Shown in pieces: positions 54,895 through 64,000 of a DNA stretch of 64,000 nt. The stretch is from positions 62,001 to 126,000 of the forward strand of contig CALSUF010000003.1 of assembly GCA_943789465.1 (NCBI GenBank), read 5' to 3'. The translations under genes were made by a program, and so were the position numbers. Position 1 is the stretch's first letter. Every line of letters begins with the position of its first letter. Source of the stretch: an uncultured Flavobacteriaceae bacterium. GTDB taxonomy: Bacteria > Bacteroidota > Bacteroidia > Flavobacteriales > Flavobacteriaceae. The notes under the pieces are model-generated. The model ran no database searches. It was not told the origin of the DNA and saw only the letters and a program-made list of their open reading frames with translations.

Positions 54895-57231
54895 ATGCAA
54901 GTGACTCCTCAAAAACCTTTTGAATCAGAAAACACTACCGAGTTTAATTTTAAACACGAATTTTTTAAATACCTCCGCTATTGGCCATGGTTTATATGCA
55001 GTTTAATTTTATTTTTAACAACCAGTTTTTTCTATCTCAGATATACACCTAAGGTGTATAGTACTCACGCCAAAATAAAAATATTAGATGAAAATAGTGG
55101 TATAGAGCTTCCAACCACCGCTTTGATTGTGAATCGATCTAATATCAATTTGGAAAATGAAATGGAGATTTTAACGTCTTATCCTTTACTGGAACGTGTG
55201 GTAAATCGGTTGAAACTATCGGCATATTTTTTTGAAAGAGGGCTTGTGAAATCTAAACCGCTTGTCAGATTACCTTTTGATTTTGAGTTCACTCGATCTC
55301 TTGATAGCATAACAAATCCAATCCAGTTTTTCATTTCTGTAGAGGAGTTAGGTTTTAAAGTTACTTATGAGACCAAAAATATTGAATTTAGTTTTCCAGA
55401 ATTTGATACCACTAAGTCTGAACACCAACTTCCTTTTGAGTTGAAATGGTCTTCAAAATTCCAAAAACATGAATTGGTAGGACGTGATTTTGAAGTATTA
55501 CTAGTTCCTAAAAAGTCAGCTATTCTAAATATTAAGAGTAGAATAAAAATTGAACCCGTAGGGGAGGGCAGTCATATTTTAAACTTAAGTATCAAAGATC
55601 AAAATGTTATAAATTCAGAACGCATTTTAAATACATTAATTGATGTATTCAATCAAGATGATATTTTAGATCGACAATTAATTTGGAAACGAACGATTGA
55701 TTTTGTGGACGAACGTTTTGTGAATTTATCGAATGAGTTAGATTCAATTGAAAACTATAAAAAGAATTTTAAGATTAATAATAGTCTAGTCGATGTTTCT
55801 ACTGATGGTATCGAAAGTTTGGAGCAACGGGCTCAATCGAATGAAAAACTATTTCAGATCGAAAATCAAATTGTTGTTTCTAAATTAATAAAAAGACCGC
55901 TTTCAGAACAAAAAACTTCAGTATCTCTACTTCCCGCTAATATTGGTATTGAAAATGCAAGTATCAACGCCTTAATTAAGAACTTTAATGACATGGTCTT
56001 ACAGCGTCAAAAGTTGATTAGTAGTGCAGGAATAAACAACCCAACAGTGAAGTTACTAGAAGCAAACCTAAGTAATTTAAAATCGAATATTAATAGCTCA
56101 ATTACTGCTTATATAACTCAGTTAAGCTTGACGAGAGATCAGCTTAGCAGTCGAAATAAAACCTTTCAATCTAAGGTGTCGGAAATTCCTGAAAAAGAGC
56201 AGCAATTACGTGCCATTGAACGGCAACAAAATATTAAGGAAACATTGTTTATTTTTTTATTACAAAAAAAAGAAGAGGCATCTGTTAACTTAGCAGTAAC
56301 CGAGCCTACTTTGAAAGTTGTGGAGTATAGTATTTCTGGTTCGTCCCCAATTTCCCCGAAGCAAAGTGTGGTTTATTTAGTAATGCTAATATTAGGTTTG
56401 TTAGTTCCCTTTGGGATTATTTATTTAATTTTTTTATTAGACACCAAAGTTCACAATAAACGTGATATGGATATTCTAGCCAGTGAAATACCAGTCATAG
56501 CAGAGATCCCACTAATAAAAACAGGGATAAACACAGTGTTTTCTAATCCAAATGATCGTTCAGCTTTAGCAGAATCTTTTAGAATTTTGACCACTAATAT
56601 GGATTTTGTATTGCCTTCTCAAGGAGGTGGAAAAGCCATTTTTTGTACCTCTACAATCAAAGGAGAGGGTAAAACTTTTATAAGTTTAAATTTTTCTTTA
56701 GCAATGGCTAGTTTAAATAAAAAGGTTCTACTAATAGGGGCAGATTTAAGAAACCCTCAACTTCACACTTATGCGAATATTAATAAAAATCAACTAGGAT
56801 TGTCTAATTATTTAATGGATACTTCATTTGATTGGAGGTCCTCAGTAAAAAAGGTGTTTGATAAACAGCTAAATCATGATATCTTGTTTTCAGGGGCTAT
56901 TCCTCCAAACCCTGCTCATTTATTGGCAAATGGCAATTTTGAAACTCTCATAGAAGAAGCCAAATCGCTTTACGACTACGTGATTGTAGATTTAGCACCT
57001 ACTATTCTTGTAACTGATACCTTATTGGTAGCCCATCTCGCGGATGCGACGATATGTGCTGTGCGTGCGAGTTACACGGATAAAAAACTCATTCCTTTCT
57101 CTGTAGAGTTAAGTAAGACGAAACGTCTTCTAAACATGAGTTATGTTATCAATGGTGTAAAAGAGAATGGATCTTACGGATATAATTACAATTACGGATA
57201 TAACTACGGTTATGGAAATGCGGAAAGTTAA
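54895..57231 (+). CDS. Wzc-type tyrosine autokinase / chain-length regulator
   Basis: A 778-residue bitopic membrane protein: membrane segment at about residues 27-45, Wzz-like domain, long periplasmic coiled coil, a GNVR-type region (KVSEIPEKEQQLRAIERQQ, near 425), second membrane segment about 495-518, and a cytoplasmic BY-kinase. Kinase motifs are STIKGEGKTFIS (near residue 585), VLLIGADLRNPQL, and YDYVIVDLAP near 700. The extreme C terminus has seven tyrosines within about 15 residues, the expected autophosphorylation cluster. It is the last gene of the locus, 8 bases from the convergent rpe. No Wzb phosphatase gene is adjacent. Confidence 0.92.
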   Translation: MQVTPQKPFESENTTEFNFKHEFFKYLRYWPWFICSLILFLTTSFFYLRYTPKVYSTHAKIKILDENSGIELPTTALIVNRSNINLENEMEILTSYPLLERVVNRLKLSAYFFERGLVKSKPLVRLPFDFEFTRSLDSITNPIQFFISVEELGFKVTYETKNIEFSFPEFDTTKSEHQLPFELKWSSKFQKHELVGRDFEVLLVPKKSAILNIKSRIKIEPVGEGSHILNLSIKDQNVINSERILNTLIDVFNQDDILDRQLIWKRTIDFVDERFVNLSNELDSIENYKKNFKINNSLVDVSTDGIESLEQRAQSNEKLFQIENQIVVSKLIKRPLSEQKTSVSLLPANIGIENASINALIKNFNDMVLQRQKLISSAGINNPTVKLLEANLSNLKSNINSSITAYITQLSLTRDQLSSRNKTFQSKVSEIPEKEQQLRAIERQQNIKETLFIFLLQKKEEASVNLAVTEPTLKVVEYSISGSSPISPKQSVVYLVMLILGLLVPFGIIYLIFLLDTKVHNKRDMDILASEIPVIAEIPLIKTGINTVFSNPNDRSALAESFRILTTNMDFVLPSQGGGKAIFCTSTIKGEGKTFISLNFSLAMASLNKKVLLIGADLRNPQLHTYANINKNQLGLSNYLMDTSFDWRSSVKKVFDKQLNHDILFSGAIPPNPAHLLANGNFETLIEEAKSLYDYVIVDLAPTILVTDTLLVAHLADATICAVRASYTDKKLIPFSVELSKTKRLLNMSYVINGVKENGSYGYNYNYGYNYGYGNAES

Positions 57232-57239
57232 CTAAAAAA

Positions 57240-57902
57240 CTAAGTTGTTGTCAACGCTTTCAACTCTTTAATGGTGCTTTCAGGTTCAGAACTTTTAAAT
57301 ACAAAACTACCGGCCACCAACACATCAGCCCCTGCCTCTTTAAGGGCTTTAGCATTTGAAGAGGTCACTCCGCCATCTATTTCTATGAGTGTAGATGCGC
57401 CTTTTGCGTTGATTAATGTTTTAAGTTGTTTTACTTTTTCGTATGTATTCTCTATAAAACTTTGACCACCAAAACCAGGGTTAACACTCATGATACATAC
57501 TAAGTCAATGTCATTAATTGTATCTTCTAAAACATTAATGTTTGAATGTGGATTTAGAGCTACACCAGCTTTCATACCTTCTGCTTTAATAGCTTGCAGG
57601 GTTCTGTGAAGGTGTGTACACGCTTCATAATGCACGGTAAGAATATCACTCCCTAAGTCTGCAAAAGTTTTGATATAACGATCGGGATCGACAATCATCA
57701 AATGCACATCAATAGTTTTTTTAGCATGTTGACCAATCGCCTTTAAAACAGGCATTCCAAAAGAAATATTAGGCACAAATACCCCATCCATAATATCAAT
57801 ATGAAACCAGTCGGCTTCACTAGAATTAACCATTTCAATATCTCTTTGAAGGTTAGCAAAATCGGCTGCTAATATAGAGGGTGCAATTTTGGTTGTGCTC
57901 AT
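57240..57902 (-). CDS. rpe: Ribulose-phosphate 3-epimerase
   Basis: Pentose phosphate pathway enzyme interconverting ribulose-5-phosphate and xylulose-5-phosphate. The 220-residue TIM barrel has APSILAADFANL, HIDIMDGVFVPNISFG (metal histidine and catalytic aspartate), MSVNPGFGGQSF, EIDGGV and VAGSFVF. It lies downstream of the sigma factor gene on the minus strand but is separated from it by a terminator; a TATTTTTG element upstream suggests its own promoter. Confidence 0.96.
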   Translation of the reverse strand: MSTTKIAPSILAADFANLQRDIEMVNSSEADWFHIDIMDGVFVPNISFGMPVLKAIGQHAKKTIDVHLMIVDPDRYIKTFADLGSDILTVHYEACTHLHRTLQAIKAEGMKAGVALNPHSNINVLEDTINDIDLVCIMSVNPGFGGQSFIENTYEKVKQLKTLINAKGASTLIEIDGGVTSSNAKALKEAGADVLVAGSFVFKSSEPESTIKELKALTTT

Positions 57903-57921
57903 GTGTTTCTATTTTGAATTA

Positions 57922-57929
57922 CAAAAATA
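57922..57929 (-). promoter_or_regulatory. Bacteroidota -7 element (TATTTTTG) of rpe
   Basis: TAnnTTTG match on the minus strand, 19 bases upstream of the rpe ATG, between the terminator of the sigma factor gene and rpe. Confidence 0.5.
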
Positions 57930-57940
57930 ATATAAAAAAT

Positions 57941-57968
57941 AAACCCCTACCAATTGGCAGGGGTTTTG
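57941..57968 (-). terminator. Terminator after the sigma factor gene
   Basis: Stem AAACCCCT / AGGGGTTT with partly paired inner bases; read on the minus strand it is followed by a T-rich run. It lies just after the sigA stop at 57972. Confidence 0.8.
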
Positions 57969-57971
57969 TTA

Positions 57972-58835
57972 TTAACCTAAATAGGTTTTTAAAATTTTAC
58001 TTCTCGACGTGTGCTTTAAACGTCGAATAGCTTTTTCTTTTATTTGACGAACTCTTTCTCTAGTGAGGTCAAACGTTTCTCCTATTTCTTCTAAAGTCAT
58101 CGGGTGTTGATTTCCGAGTCCAAAATACAATCGGATCACATCCGCTTCCCTTGGTGTGAGTGTTTCTAAGGCACGTTCAATTTCTGTACGTAATGATTCA
58201 TGTAATAAATCCCTATCTGGATTTGGAGACTCTCCACTTCGTAATACATCGTATAGATTGGAATCTTCTCCTTCAACTAAAGGTGCGTCCATGGATACGT
58301 GACGTCCAGAATTTTTCATTGACTCTTTAACATCGTTAATAGTCATGTCTAGCTCTTTGGCAATTTCTTCGGCACTAGGAGGACGTTCATGAGATTGCTC
58401 TAGAAACGCATAAGTTTTATTTATTTTATTAATCGAACCAATTTTATTCAATGGCAAACGAACAATACGAGATTGTTCTGCTAAAGCTTGAAGTATAGAT
58501 TGACGAATCCACCAAACCGCATAAGAAATAAATTTAAATCCTCTAGTTTCATCAAAACGTTGAGCAGCTTTGATCAATCCTAAGTTTCCTTCGTTAATTA
58601 GATCAGGGAGTGTCAACCCTTGATTTTGATATTGCTTCGCTACAGATACCACAAAACGCAAGTTGGCTTTGGTTAATTTTTCCAAAGCAATTTGATCCCC
58701 AGCTTTAATACGTTGTGCCAATTCTACTTCTTCATCGGCTGTAATTAAATCTACTTTTCCAATTTCTTGAAGGTATTTATCTAGAGATGCTGTTTCTCTG
58801 TTGGTAACCTGCTTGGTAATTTTTAACTGTCTCAT
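57972..58835 (-). CDS. rpoD: Primary RNA polymerase sigma factor (RpoD/SigA)
   Basis: A 287-residue sigma-70 factor of the compact Bacteroidota type, lacking the long N-terminal region 1.1 and the non-conserved insert. Region 1.2/2 ([52 protein letters not shown]), region 3, and the region 4 helix-turn-helix ([20 protein letters not shown]) are clear. This is the factor expected to recognise the TAnnTTTG promoters seen in the window. It is flanked on both sides by hairpin terminators. Confidence 0.95.
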   Translation of the reverse strand: MRQLKITKQVTNRETASLDKYLQEIGKVDLITADEEVELAQRIKAGDQIALEKLTKANLRFVVSVAKQYQNQGLTLPDLINEGNLGLIKAAQRFDETRGFKFISYAVWWIRQSILQALAEQSRIVRLPLNKIGSINKINKTYAFLEQSHERPPSAEEIAKELDMTINDVKESMKNSGRHVSMDAPLVEGEDSNLYDVLRSGESPNPDRDLLHESLRTEIERALETLTPREADVIRLYFGLGNQHPMTLEEIGETFDLTRERVRQIKEKAIRRLKHTSRSKILKTYLG

Positions 58836-58911
58836 TTAAAAATATTTTCTTAAAAATGGTTAATTGGTTGTGTCAATAAGTTATACGACCAATTGATACA
58901 TTATGTTACAA

Positions 58912-58947
58912 AAAAAAACCGTTTTTAAATTTAAAAACGGTTTTTTT
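58912..58947. terminator. Terminator between pnp and the sigma factor gene
   Basis: Perfect palindrome of two 18-base halves centred at 58929/58930: As, then ACCGTTTTTAAA and its mirror, then Ts. It should terminate the pnp transcript on the minus strand. Confidence 0.85.
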
Positions 58948-58966
58948 GATTTTATTAAGTTAAAAT

Positions 58967-61162
58967 TTAACGTCTGTTATCACGTTTGCGATTGTCACGT
59001 CCACCAGAACGTTTGTCATCTCTTGGTGGTCTAGCAACATAGCCTTCTGGTTTTTCTAACAATGCTTTACGCGATACTTTCTCTTTGCGTGTTCTTGGAT
59101 CTTGCCCAAAATACTTCACATCAAAAATATCACCCATGTTCACAACATCAGATACATTTTCAGTACGTTCCCATGCCAATTCACTTACGTGAAGTAACAC
59201 TTCGTTTCCTGGCGCATCCATATATTCTACAACTGCTCCAAAGTCAAGCATTTTAATTACTTTAACCTGGTAGGTATTTCCAAGTGATGGTTTAAACATT
59301 AAAGAATCAATTTTAGCCAAAACAGCATCAATACCATCTTGATCTGTCCCTAAGATTTCAACAATTCCTTCTTCTGTTACTGGATCTTCATTGATAACAA
59401 TTGTAGTTCCCGTAGTTTTTTGAAGTTCTTGAATTACTTTTCCTCCAGGTCCAATAAGTGCTCCAATAAATTCATTTGGAATCACTCGAGTTACCATTTT
59501 TGGAGAGTGTGGCTTCACATCTGCTGCTGGAGCAGCAATTGTTTCTGTTAATTTATCAAGAATATGTAAACGACCTGCACGTGCTTGTTTTAAAGCATTG
59601 ACAAGAATTTCATAAGACAATCCTTTGATTTTAATATCCATTTGACACGCTGTAATTCCTTCGGCAGTACCAGTCACTTTAAAATCCATATCTCCTAAGT
59701 GATCTTCATCTCCTAAAATATCAGACAATACAGCATAACGATCTCCATCAGAAATTAAGCCCATCGCAATTCCAGAGACAGGTCGTTCAATTTGAACCCC
59801 CGCATCCATCAATGCCATAGTACCAGCACAAACGGTCGCCATTGAAGACGATCCATTAGATTCTAAAACTTCAGAAACTACTCTTACAGTGTAAGGACAA
59901 TCCGCAGGTATCATACCTTTTAAACCACGTTGTGCAAGATTTCCATGTCCTACTTCACGACGAGACGTTCCTCTTAAAGGACGTGCCTCACCCGTACAGA
60001 AAGGAGGGAAGTTGTAGTGTAAGTAAAAGTTCTCCTCACCTTCATAAGAAGGCATGTCTATTTTATTTGAATCTCTTGAAGTTCCAAGAGTTACTGTCGC
60101 TAGTGCTTGTGTTTCTCCACGTGTAAAAATTGAAGATCCGTGAGTAGAAGGTAAGTAGTCAACCTCACACCAAATTGGTCTGATTTCATCTGTTTGACGC
60201 CCATCTAAACGTACACCTTCACTCAATGTTAATTCACGTACAGCTTCTTTTTCAGCTTTACTGTAGTAGCCACTAACCAAGTGACCAAATTCTTCATTTT
60301 CTTCTTCAGTAAAAGAGGCTTTTACTTCTTCTTTTACTTCAGCAAATGCTGCACCACGTTCAGCTTTAGAAGTTCCTTTTTTAGCAATTGCATAACATTT
60401 GTCATACGCCAAGTCATGAATACGCTTCTCTAAATCTTCGTTTACTTCAGCTGTTTCATATTCACGTACTTCTTTTTTTCCAAATGCTTCTGCAAGACGT
60501 ATTTGTGCTGCAACCTGAACTTTAATCGCTTCATGTGCAAATTTAATAGCGTCTGCCATTTCTTCTTCAGAAACTTCATCCATTTCACCTTCTACCATCA
60601 TCACAGAATCTGCAGAAGCACCAATCATCATTTCAAGATCAGAATCTACTAATTGTGCACGGCTTGGGTTGATGACGAATTCACCATTCACACGAGCAAC
60701 ACGTACTTCAGAAATTGGGCATTCGAATGGAAAATCACTTAATTGAATGGCTGTAGATGCAGCTAAACCTGCAAGTGCATCTGGCATTACATCTTCGTCA
60801 TGAGACATCAACTGAATCATTACTTGTGTTTCTGCGTGATAATCTTTAGGGAATAATGGACGTAAGACACGATCCACTAAACGCATTGTTAAAACTTCAC
60901 CATCGCTTGGGCGTGCCTCTCTTTTAAAGAATCCACCTGGATAGCGTCCTGCTGCTGCAAATTTCTCGCGATAATCTACCGTTAAAGGTAAAAAGTTTAC
61001 ATCCGATTGTTTGTAGTTTGAGACCACAGTACATAACAACATGGCTTTCCCCATTTGTACGACTACGGATCCATGGGCTTGCTTTGCGAGCTTGCCCGTT
61101 TCGATGGAGATTTCTCTTCCATCACCAAGGTCTATGACCTCTTTAAATACTTTTGGTATCAT
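58967..61162 (-). CDS. pnp: Polynucleotide phosphorylase
   Basis: 3'-5' exoribonuclease and RNA polymerising enzyme, 731 residues. It has two RNase PH domains (first near residues 10-140 with [20 protein letters not shown]; second near 310-540 with [16 protein letters not shown] and [14 protein letters not shown]), a KH domain with [15 protein letters not shown] near 565, an S1 domain near 630 ([16 protein letters not shown]), and a short basic Arg-rich tail. It is downstream of rpsO on the same strand, an ancient gene pair, here separated by a terminator hairpin. Confidence 0.97.
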   Translation of the reverse strand: MIPKVFKEVIDLGDGREISIETGKLAKQAHGSVVVQMGKAMLLCTVVSNYKQSDVNFLPLTVDYREKFAAAGRYPGGFFKREARPSDGEVLTMRLVDRVLRPLFPKDYHAETQVMIQLMSHDEDVMPDALAGLAASTAIQLSDFPFECPISEVRVARVNGEFVINPSRAQLVDSDLEMMIGASADSVMMVEGEMDEVSEEEMADAIKFAHEAIKVQVAAQIRLAEAFGKKEVREYETAEVNEDLEKRIHDLAYDKCYAIAKKGTSKAERGAAFAEVKEEVKASFTEEENEEFGHLVSGYYSKAEKEAVRELTLSEGVRLDGRQTDEIRPIWCEVDYLPSTHGSSIFTRGETQALATVTLGTSRDSNKIDMPSYEGEENFYLHYNFPPFCTGEARPLRGTSRREVGHGNLAQRGLKGMIPADCPYTVRVVSEVLESNGSSSMATVCAGTMALMDAGVQIERPVSGIAMGLISDGDRYAVLSDILGDEDHLGDMDFKVTGTAEGITACQMDIKIKGLSYEILVNALKQARAGRLHILDKLTETIAAPAADVKPHSPKMVTRVIPNEFIGALIGPGGKVIQELQKTTGTTIVINEDPVTEEGIVEILGTDQDGIDAVLAKIDSLMFKPSLGNTYQVKVIKMLDFGAVVEYMDAPGNEVLLHVSELAWERTENVSDVVNMGDIFDVKYFGQDPRTRKEKVSRKALLEKPEGYVARPPRDDKRSGGRDNRKRDNRR

Positions 61163-61282
61163 AATTTTTTTATTCTAATTAAACATTGGTGTTGTGTTGT
61201 TGTCGTTGTGTGGTGTGACCAATGAAAAACTCTAATTAGCTTCTTCTAATACTTATGAACTTTAAAAGTGTTAAAACTTAAA

Positions 61283-61305
61283 AAACCACGCATAAAGCGT
61301 GGTTT
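61283..61305 (-). terminator. Terminator or attenuator between rpsO and pnp
   Basis: Perfect 9-bp stem AAACCACGC / GCGTGGTTT, five-base loop, followed on the minus strand by six Ts. It lies just after rpsO. Confidence 0.85.
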
Positions 61306-61311
61306 GTAATA

Positions 61312-61581
61312 TTATTTTCTTAATCCTAATTCTTTTACGATCGCACGATATCTTAAAATATCTGATTTCATTAAATAGTCTAATAATGAACGACGTTTTC
61401 CAACTAGTTTAACTAATGAGCGTTCTGTATTGTAATCTTTACGATTTTGTTTTAAGTGCTCCGTTAAGTGATTGATTCTTTCTGTGAATAAAGCAATTTG
61501 TCCTTCTGAAGATCCCGTATCTTTGGCATCTTTCCCGTGTTTTTTAAAGAGTTTTTCTTTAGCTTCTTTTGTTAAATACAT
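61312..61581 (-). CDS. rpsO: Ribosomal protein S15
   Basis: A small subunit protein, 89 residues, that binds the central domain of 16S rRNA. The conserved GSSEGQIALFTERINHLTEHL block and the C-terminal VGKRRSLLDYLMKSDILRYR are clear. Upstream of pnp as in many bacteria. A TATATTTG element lies about 58 bases upstream. Confidence 0.97.
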   Translation of the reverse strand: MYLTKEAKEKLFKKHGKDAKDTGSSEGQIALFTERINHLTEHLKQNRKDYNTERSLVKLVGKRRSLLDYLMKSDILRYRAIVKELGLRK

Positions 61582-61638
61582 TCCAATATTATTTAAATAA
61601 TTTTTATGCTGTTAACTACGTCTATCGTAATTAGTTGG

Positions 61639-61646
61639 CAAATATA
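61639..61646 (-). promoter_or_regulatory. Bacteroidota -7 element (TATATTTG) of rpsO
   Basis: TAnnTTTG match on the minus strand, about 58 bases before the rpsO start, leaving a leader where S15 feedback could act. Confidence 0.5.
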
Positions 61647-61732
61647 GTGATTTTCTGTTGGTTAACCCTTGTGGTTATCTATTTTATTTTAAGTCAATTA
61701 ATGGGTTTGATTTATTAATTATAAAGCAAAAA

Positions 61733-61755
61733 AAAACGAACCATAGGTTCGTTTT
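61733..61755 (-). terminator. Terminator after the lipoprotein gene
   Basis: Perfect 10-bp stem AAAACGAACC / GGTTCGTTTT with a three-base loop, followed on the minus strand by a T run. Confidence 0.85.
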
Positions 61756-61778
61756 AATAGTTGTTTGAAGGAGTCTAA

Positions 61779-62306
61779 TTACAATACATCAATAGTTGTG
61801 GTAACATCTAATGTAATTACAAGATCAAATCTTACCGGTGTACTTGAAACCGTACCAATTGAGGTTGCGGTAATTTCACTAGTGTTTTTTAAATCGTTTG
61901 CAATCGTATTCAGTTCTGAAGAGCTACCAATAGAATAAACAGTACTGCTGTCTTTTAGGTTGATATCAGCAACTGCAATTACCGTATCGCCAAAGCTTAA
62001 AGAAACTTCTGTAGCAGTGGCACCTTCTGCGCCTGTAAAATTAATGACTTTAAAAGTTAATGAGTTGATTTTAACTCCTTGAATAACATCTAAATTTGAT
62101 TGAATTTCTTCATTCGTTCCCAGATTGATTGTTGAAGTTTCAGTCCAAGTTTGAGCTGTTCCATTTGAATCTTCAATAACAGTCACATTTAAAGTGGTAG
62201 AGAAGTCTTCAGTAATGTCAAATTCGGTTAATTTATCTAATTTGTCGCAAGAAAAAAATGTAATCGTTGCAAGTAGTAAGACATTAATTTTTGTGATTAG
62301 TTTCAT
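61779..62306 (-). CDS. Hypothetical lipoprotein
   Basis: A 175-residue protein not recognised as a known family. Signal sequence with lipobox (LLLATITFFSC, Cys20) followed by DKLDKLTEFD. The mature part is rich in Thr, Ser, Asn and Asp and looks beta-stranded with few charged patches (SLSFGDTVIAVADINL region). It ends with a strong terminator and starts 30 bases after accD on the same strand, so it may share the accD transcript. Confidence 0.7.
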   Translation of the reverse strand: MKLITKINVLLLATITFFSCDKLDKLTEFDITEDFSTTLNVTVIEDSNGTAQTWTETSTINLGTNEEIQSNLDVIQGVKINSLTFKVINFTGAEGATATEVSLSFGDTVIAVADINLKDSSTVYSIGSSSELNTIANDLKNTSEITATSIGTVSSTPVRFDLVITLDVTTTIDVL

Positions 62307-62336
62307 TATAATGGTTAATTTTCATTTTTTTTTCAA

Positions 62337-63194
62337 CTAAGCTCTTAAAGGATGGTTTGATATTAAATCAATGTACTGATTCACTTTATTTTTTAATTCA
62401 CTTCTCGGAGTAATAAAATCTAAAAACCCATGCTCTTTCACAAATTCGGCGGTTTGGAATCCATCTGGCAATTCTTTGCCAGTAGTATCTCTTACGACCC
62501 GAGGACCAGCAAATCCAATAAGTGCTCCAGGTTCACTGATGTTAATATCTCCTAACATGGCAAATGAAGCTGTTGTTCCTCCAGTTGTAGGGTCGGTACA
62601 AAGTGAAATATATGGAATATTGGCGTCTGCGAGTTGCGCAAGTTTTGCTGATGTTTTTGCAAGTTGCATAAGCGATAAAGCGGCTTCCATCATACGAGCA
62701 CCTCCAGATTTTGAAATAATCATGAAAGGTAGGTTGTTATGAAGTGCATGATCAGCTGCACGTGCAATTTTTTCTCCAACAACAGACCCCATTGAACCCC
62801 CAATAAAACTAAAGTCCATACAAGCGATTACCAAATTTTTACCTTTGGATTTCCCTACAGCAGTTCGTACAGCATCATTCAAATTTGTTTTTGATTGCGC
62901 AGCTTTCAAACGGTCTGTATAAGCTTTATTGTCTACAAATTTTAGAGGGTCTTTGGATGTAATATTTGAATCTAATTCTTTGAATTTGTTATCATCAAAA
63001 AGCATCTCAAAATATTCATTACTTCCAATACGAACGTGATACCCATCTTCTGGACTGATATAGAAATTTCTTTCTAACTCATCAGTTTCAATTACTTTAC
63101 CAGTTGGAGATTTGTACCAAAGCCCTTTTGGTGTGTCACGTTTTGCTTCAGTAGGTGTTTGAATTCCTTTGTCTTTTCTTTTGAACCAAGCCAT
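62337..63194 (-). CDS. accD: Acetyl-CoA carboxylase carboxyltransferase subunit beta, zinc ribbon absent
   Basis: Beta subunit of the carboxyltransferase that makes malonyl-CoA for fatty acid synthesis; 285 residues. The crotonase-fold core is typical: [54 protein letters not shown] and [13 protein letters not shown]. The N-terminal region that usually carries four zinc-binding cysteines reads [20 protein letters not shown] and has none of them, a feature I believe is shared by flavobacterial AccD. A TAGTTTTG element lies upstream. Confidence 0.95.
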   Translation of the reverse strand: MAWFKRKDKGIQTPTEAKRDTPKGLWYKSPTGKVIETDELERNFYISPEDGYHVRIGSNEYFEMLFDDNKFKELDSNITSKDPLKFVDNKAYTDRLKAAQSKTNLNDAVRTAVGKSKGKNLVIACMDFSFIGGSMGSVVGEKIARAADHALHNNLPFMIISKSGGARMMEAALSLMQLAKTSAKLAQLADANIPYISLCTDPTTGGTTASFAMLGDINISEPGALIGFAGPRVVRDTTGKELPDGFQTAEFVKEHGFLDFITPRSELKNKVNQYIDLISNHPLRA

Positions 63195-63226
63195 ATAATT
63201 AGTGTCTAAACGGTAAAATTAAAGTA

Positions 63227-63234
63227 CAAAACTA
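63227..63234 (-). promoter_or_regulatory. Bacteroidota -7 element (TAGTTTTG) of accD
   Basis: TAnnTTTG match on the minus strand, 32 bases upstream of the accD ATG and just after the end of the aldolase gene. Confidence 0.55.
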
Positions 63235-63242
63235 CACAAATT

Positions 63243-64000
63243 TTATAATGTATCGACATTATTTAAATCTTCAAATGCTTTTTTAAGTCTAGCGATGAAT
63301 GCTTTTTCACCTTCACGTAACCAACGTCTCGGATCGTAATATTTTTTATTAGGTACATCACTACCGTCTGGATTTCCAATTTGTGCAGCTAAATAAGCGC
63401 CGTTCGCTTTGAAATCGTCACGAATACCTGTCATAAATGCGTACTGCATATCTGTATCGATATTCATTTTGATAACTCCGTATGAGATTCCTTCTCTAAT
63501 TTCTTCTACTGTAGATCCAGAGCCTCCATGAAATACAAAGTCAATATGGTTTTCGGAAACACCATATTTTTCAGTAATATATTCTTGTGAGTTTAAGAGA
63601 ATTTTTGGAGTTAGTTTTACATTTCCTGGCTTGTAAACGCCGTGAACGTTTCCAAAAGCAGCAGCGATTGTAAACTGATCACTTACTTTACTGAGCTCTT
63701 CGTAGGCATAAGCAACTTCTTCAGGTTGCGTATATAATTTTGAAACATCAACATCACTGTTATCAACGCCATCTTCTTCACCCCCTGTAATTCCTAATTC
63801 GATTTCAAGTGTCATCCCCATTTTGGACATGCGCTCTAAATAAGTTTTACAGATTTCGATATTTTCTTCAATCGGCTCTTCAGATAAATCAATCATGTGA
63901 GAGCTGTATAACGATTTGCCAGTTTGGGCGAAATGAACTTCACTCGCATCTAATAAACCATCAATCCAAGGCAATAATTTTTTAGAACAGTGATCGGTAT
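63243..64000 (-). CDS. fbaA: Class II fructose-bisphosphate aldolase, C-terminal part
   Basis: Zinc-dependent aldolase of glycolysis and gluconeogenesis. The frame stays open to the window edge (TDHCSKKLLPWIDGLLDAS), where DHC contains a zinc-ligand histidine, so the TTG at 63974 is not the start. Other ligands and substrate loops are ELGITGGEEDGVDN, AFGNVHGVYKPGN, HGGSGS and NIDTDMQYAF. About 252 of roughly 355 residues are visible. It is upstream of accD on the same strand. Confidence 0.95.
   Translation of the reverse strand, partial: TDHCSKKLLPWIDGLLDASEVHFAQTGKSLYSSHMIDLSEEPIEENIEICKTYLERMSKMGMTLEIELGITGGEEDGVDNSDVDVSKLYTQPEEVAYAYEELSKVSDQFTIAAAFGNVHGVYKPGNVKLTPKILLNSQEYITEKYGVSENHIDFVFHGGSGSTVEEIREGISYGVIKMNIDTDMQYAFMTGIRDDFKANGAYLAAQIGNPDGSDVPNKKYYDPRRWLREGEKAFIARLKKAFEDLNNVDTL

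Noticed and set aside
1..64000. CRISPR arrays, transposases, toxin-antitoxin or defence genes
   Set aside because: I looked for spaced repeats and family motifs and found none.

Overview
The window is from the chromosome of a member of the Bacteroidota, most likely a marine-type Flavobacteriaceae. The evidence is low GC content by eye, TAnnTTTG-type promoter elements (for example at 4108, 13979, 30238 and 36338 on the minus strand), little Shine-Dalgarno signal, a short 287-residue primary sigma factor, a PafA-like phosphatase, an UpxY-type antiterminator, FtsZ with a long acidic tail, and AccD without a zinc ribbon. No plasmid, phage, CRISPR or insertion-sequence genes are visible.

Layout. 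1-4.1 kb: 3' end of enolase, citrate synthase and two arginine-deiminase-fold hydrolases (the second CtlX-like). 4.1-9.0 kb: argS, a SprT-like metalloprotease gene, manC and a DUF389 membrane protein gene, closely packed. 9.0-13.7 kb: a minus-strand MlaE/MlaF-like lipid transporter pair, a PafA-like phosphatase (plus), then engB and an alpha/beta hydrolase (minus). 14.0-29.4 kb: the complete division and cell wall cluster in canonical order mraZ-rsmH-ftsL-ftsI-murE-mraY-murD-ftsW-murG-murC-ftsQ-ftsA-ftsZ, preceded by three 10-bp direct repeats that look like a MraZ operator. As sequenced, murE, ftsW and murC are broken by single extra bases and murG runs in frame into murC. Removing one base at each point restores family-typical lengths, so sequence or assembly errors are the first explanation. 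29.5-34.1 kb: a YqeY protein, tRNA-Arg(TCG) with a short duplicated copy of its 3' end, and an open region of lipoprotein, membrane and hypothetical genes with several gaps.

34.1-57.2 kb is a surface polysaccharide locus. A divergent HprK-like kinase and nucleotidyltransferase pair precedes an UpxY antiterminator and a winged-helix protein. Two dehydrogenase and epimerase pairs follow and should supply UDP-GlcNAcA/GalNAcA and UDP-GlcA/GalA. Then come a Wzx flippase, four glycosyltransferases, an MBOAT and SGNH O-acylation pair, an ATP-grasp ligase, a NodB-type deacetylase, an EpsG/Wzy-type polymerase, and Wza and Wzc export proteins. The predicted product is an acidic, uronate-rich, O-acylated polysaccharide made by a Wzx/Wzy route. 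No initiating phosphoglycosyltransferase is present. One glycosyltransferase carries a ten-G tract (a phase-variation candidate), and another has lost its start codon next to what looks like an acyltransferase remnant.

57.2-64 kb returns to minus-strand housekeeping genes: rpe, the primary sigma factor, pnp, rpsO, a lipoprotein, accD and the 3' part of a class II fructose-bisphosphate aldolase gene, several with clear hairpin terminators.

The strongest leads are the cluster of frame breaks in essential wall genes, the G10 tract, the remnant/start-loss junction at 44.14-44.32 kb, the MraZ-box repeats, and the kinase and nucleotidyltransferase pair beside the polysaccharide locus. I see no convincing wholly new system; functional claims rest on family recognition by eye.
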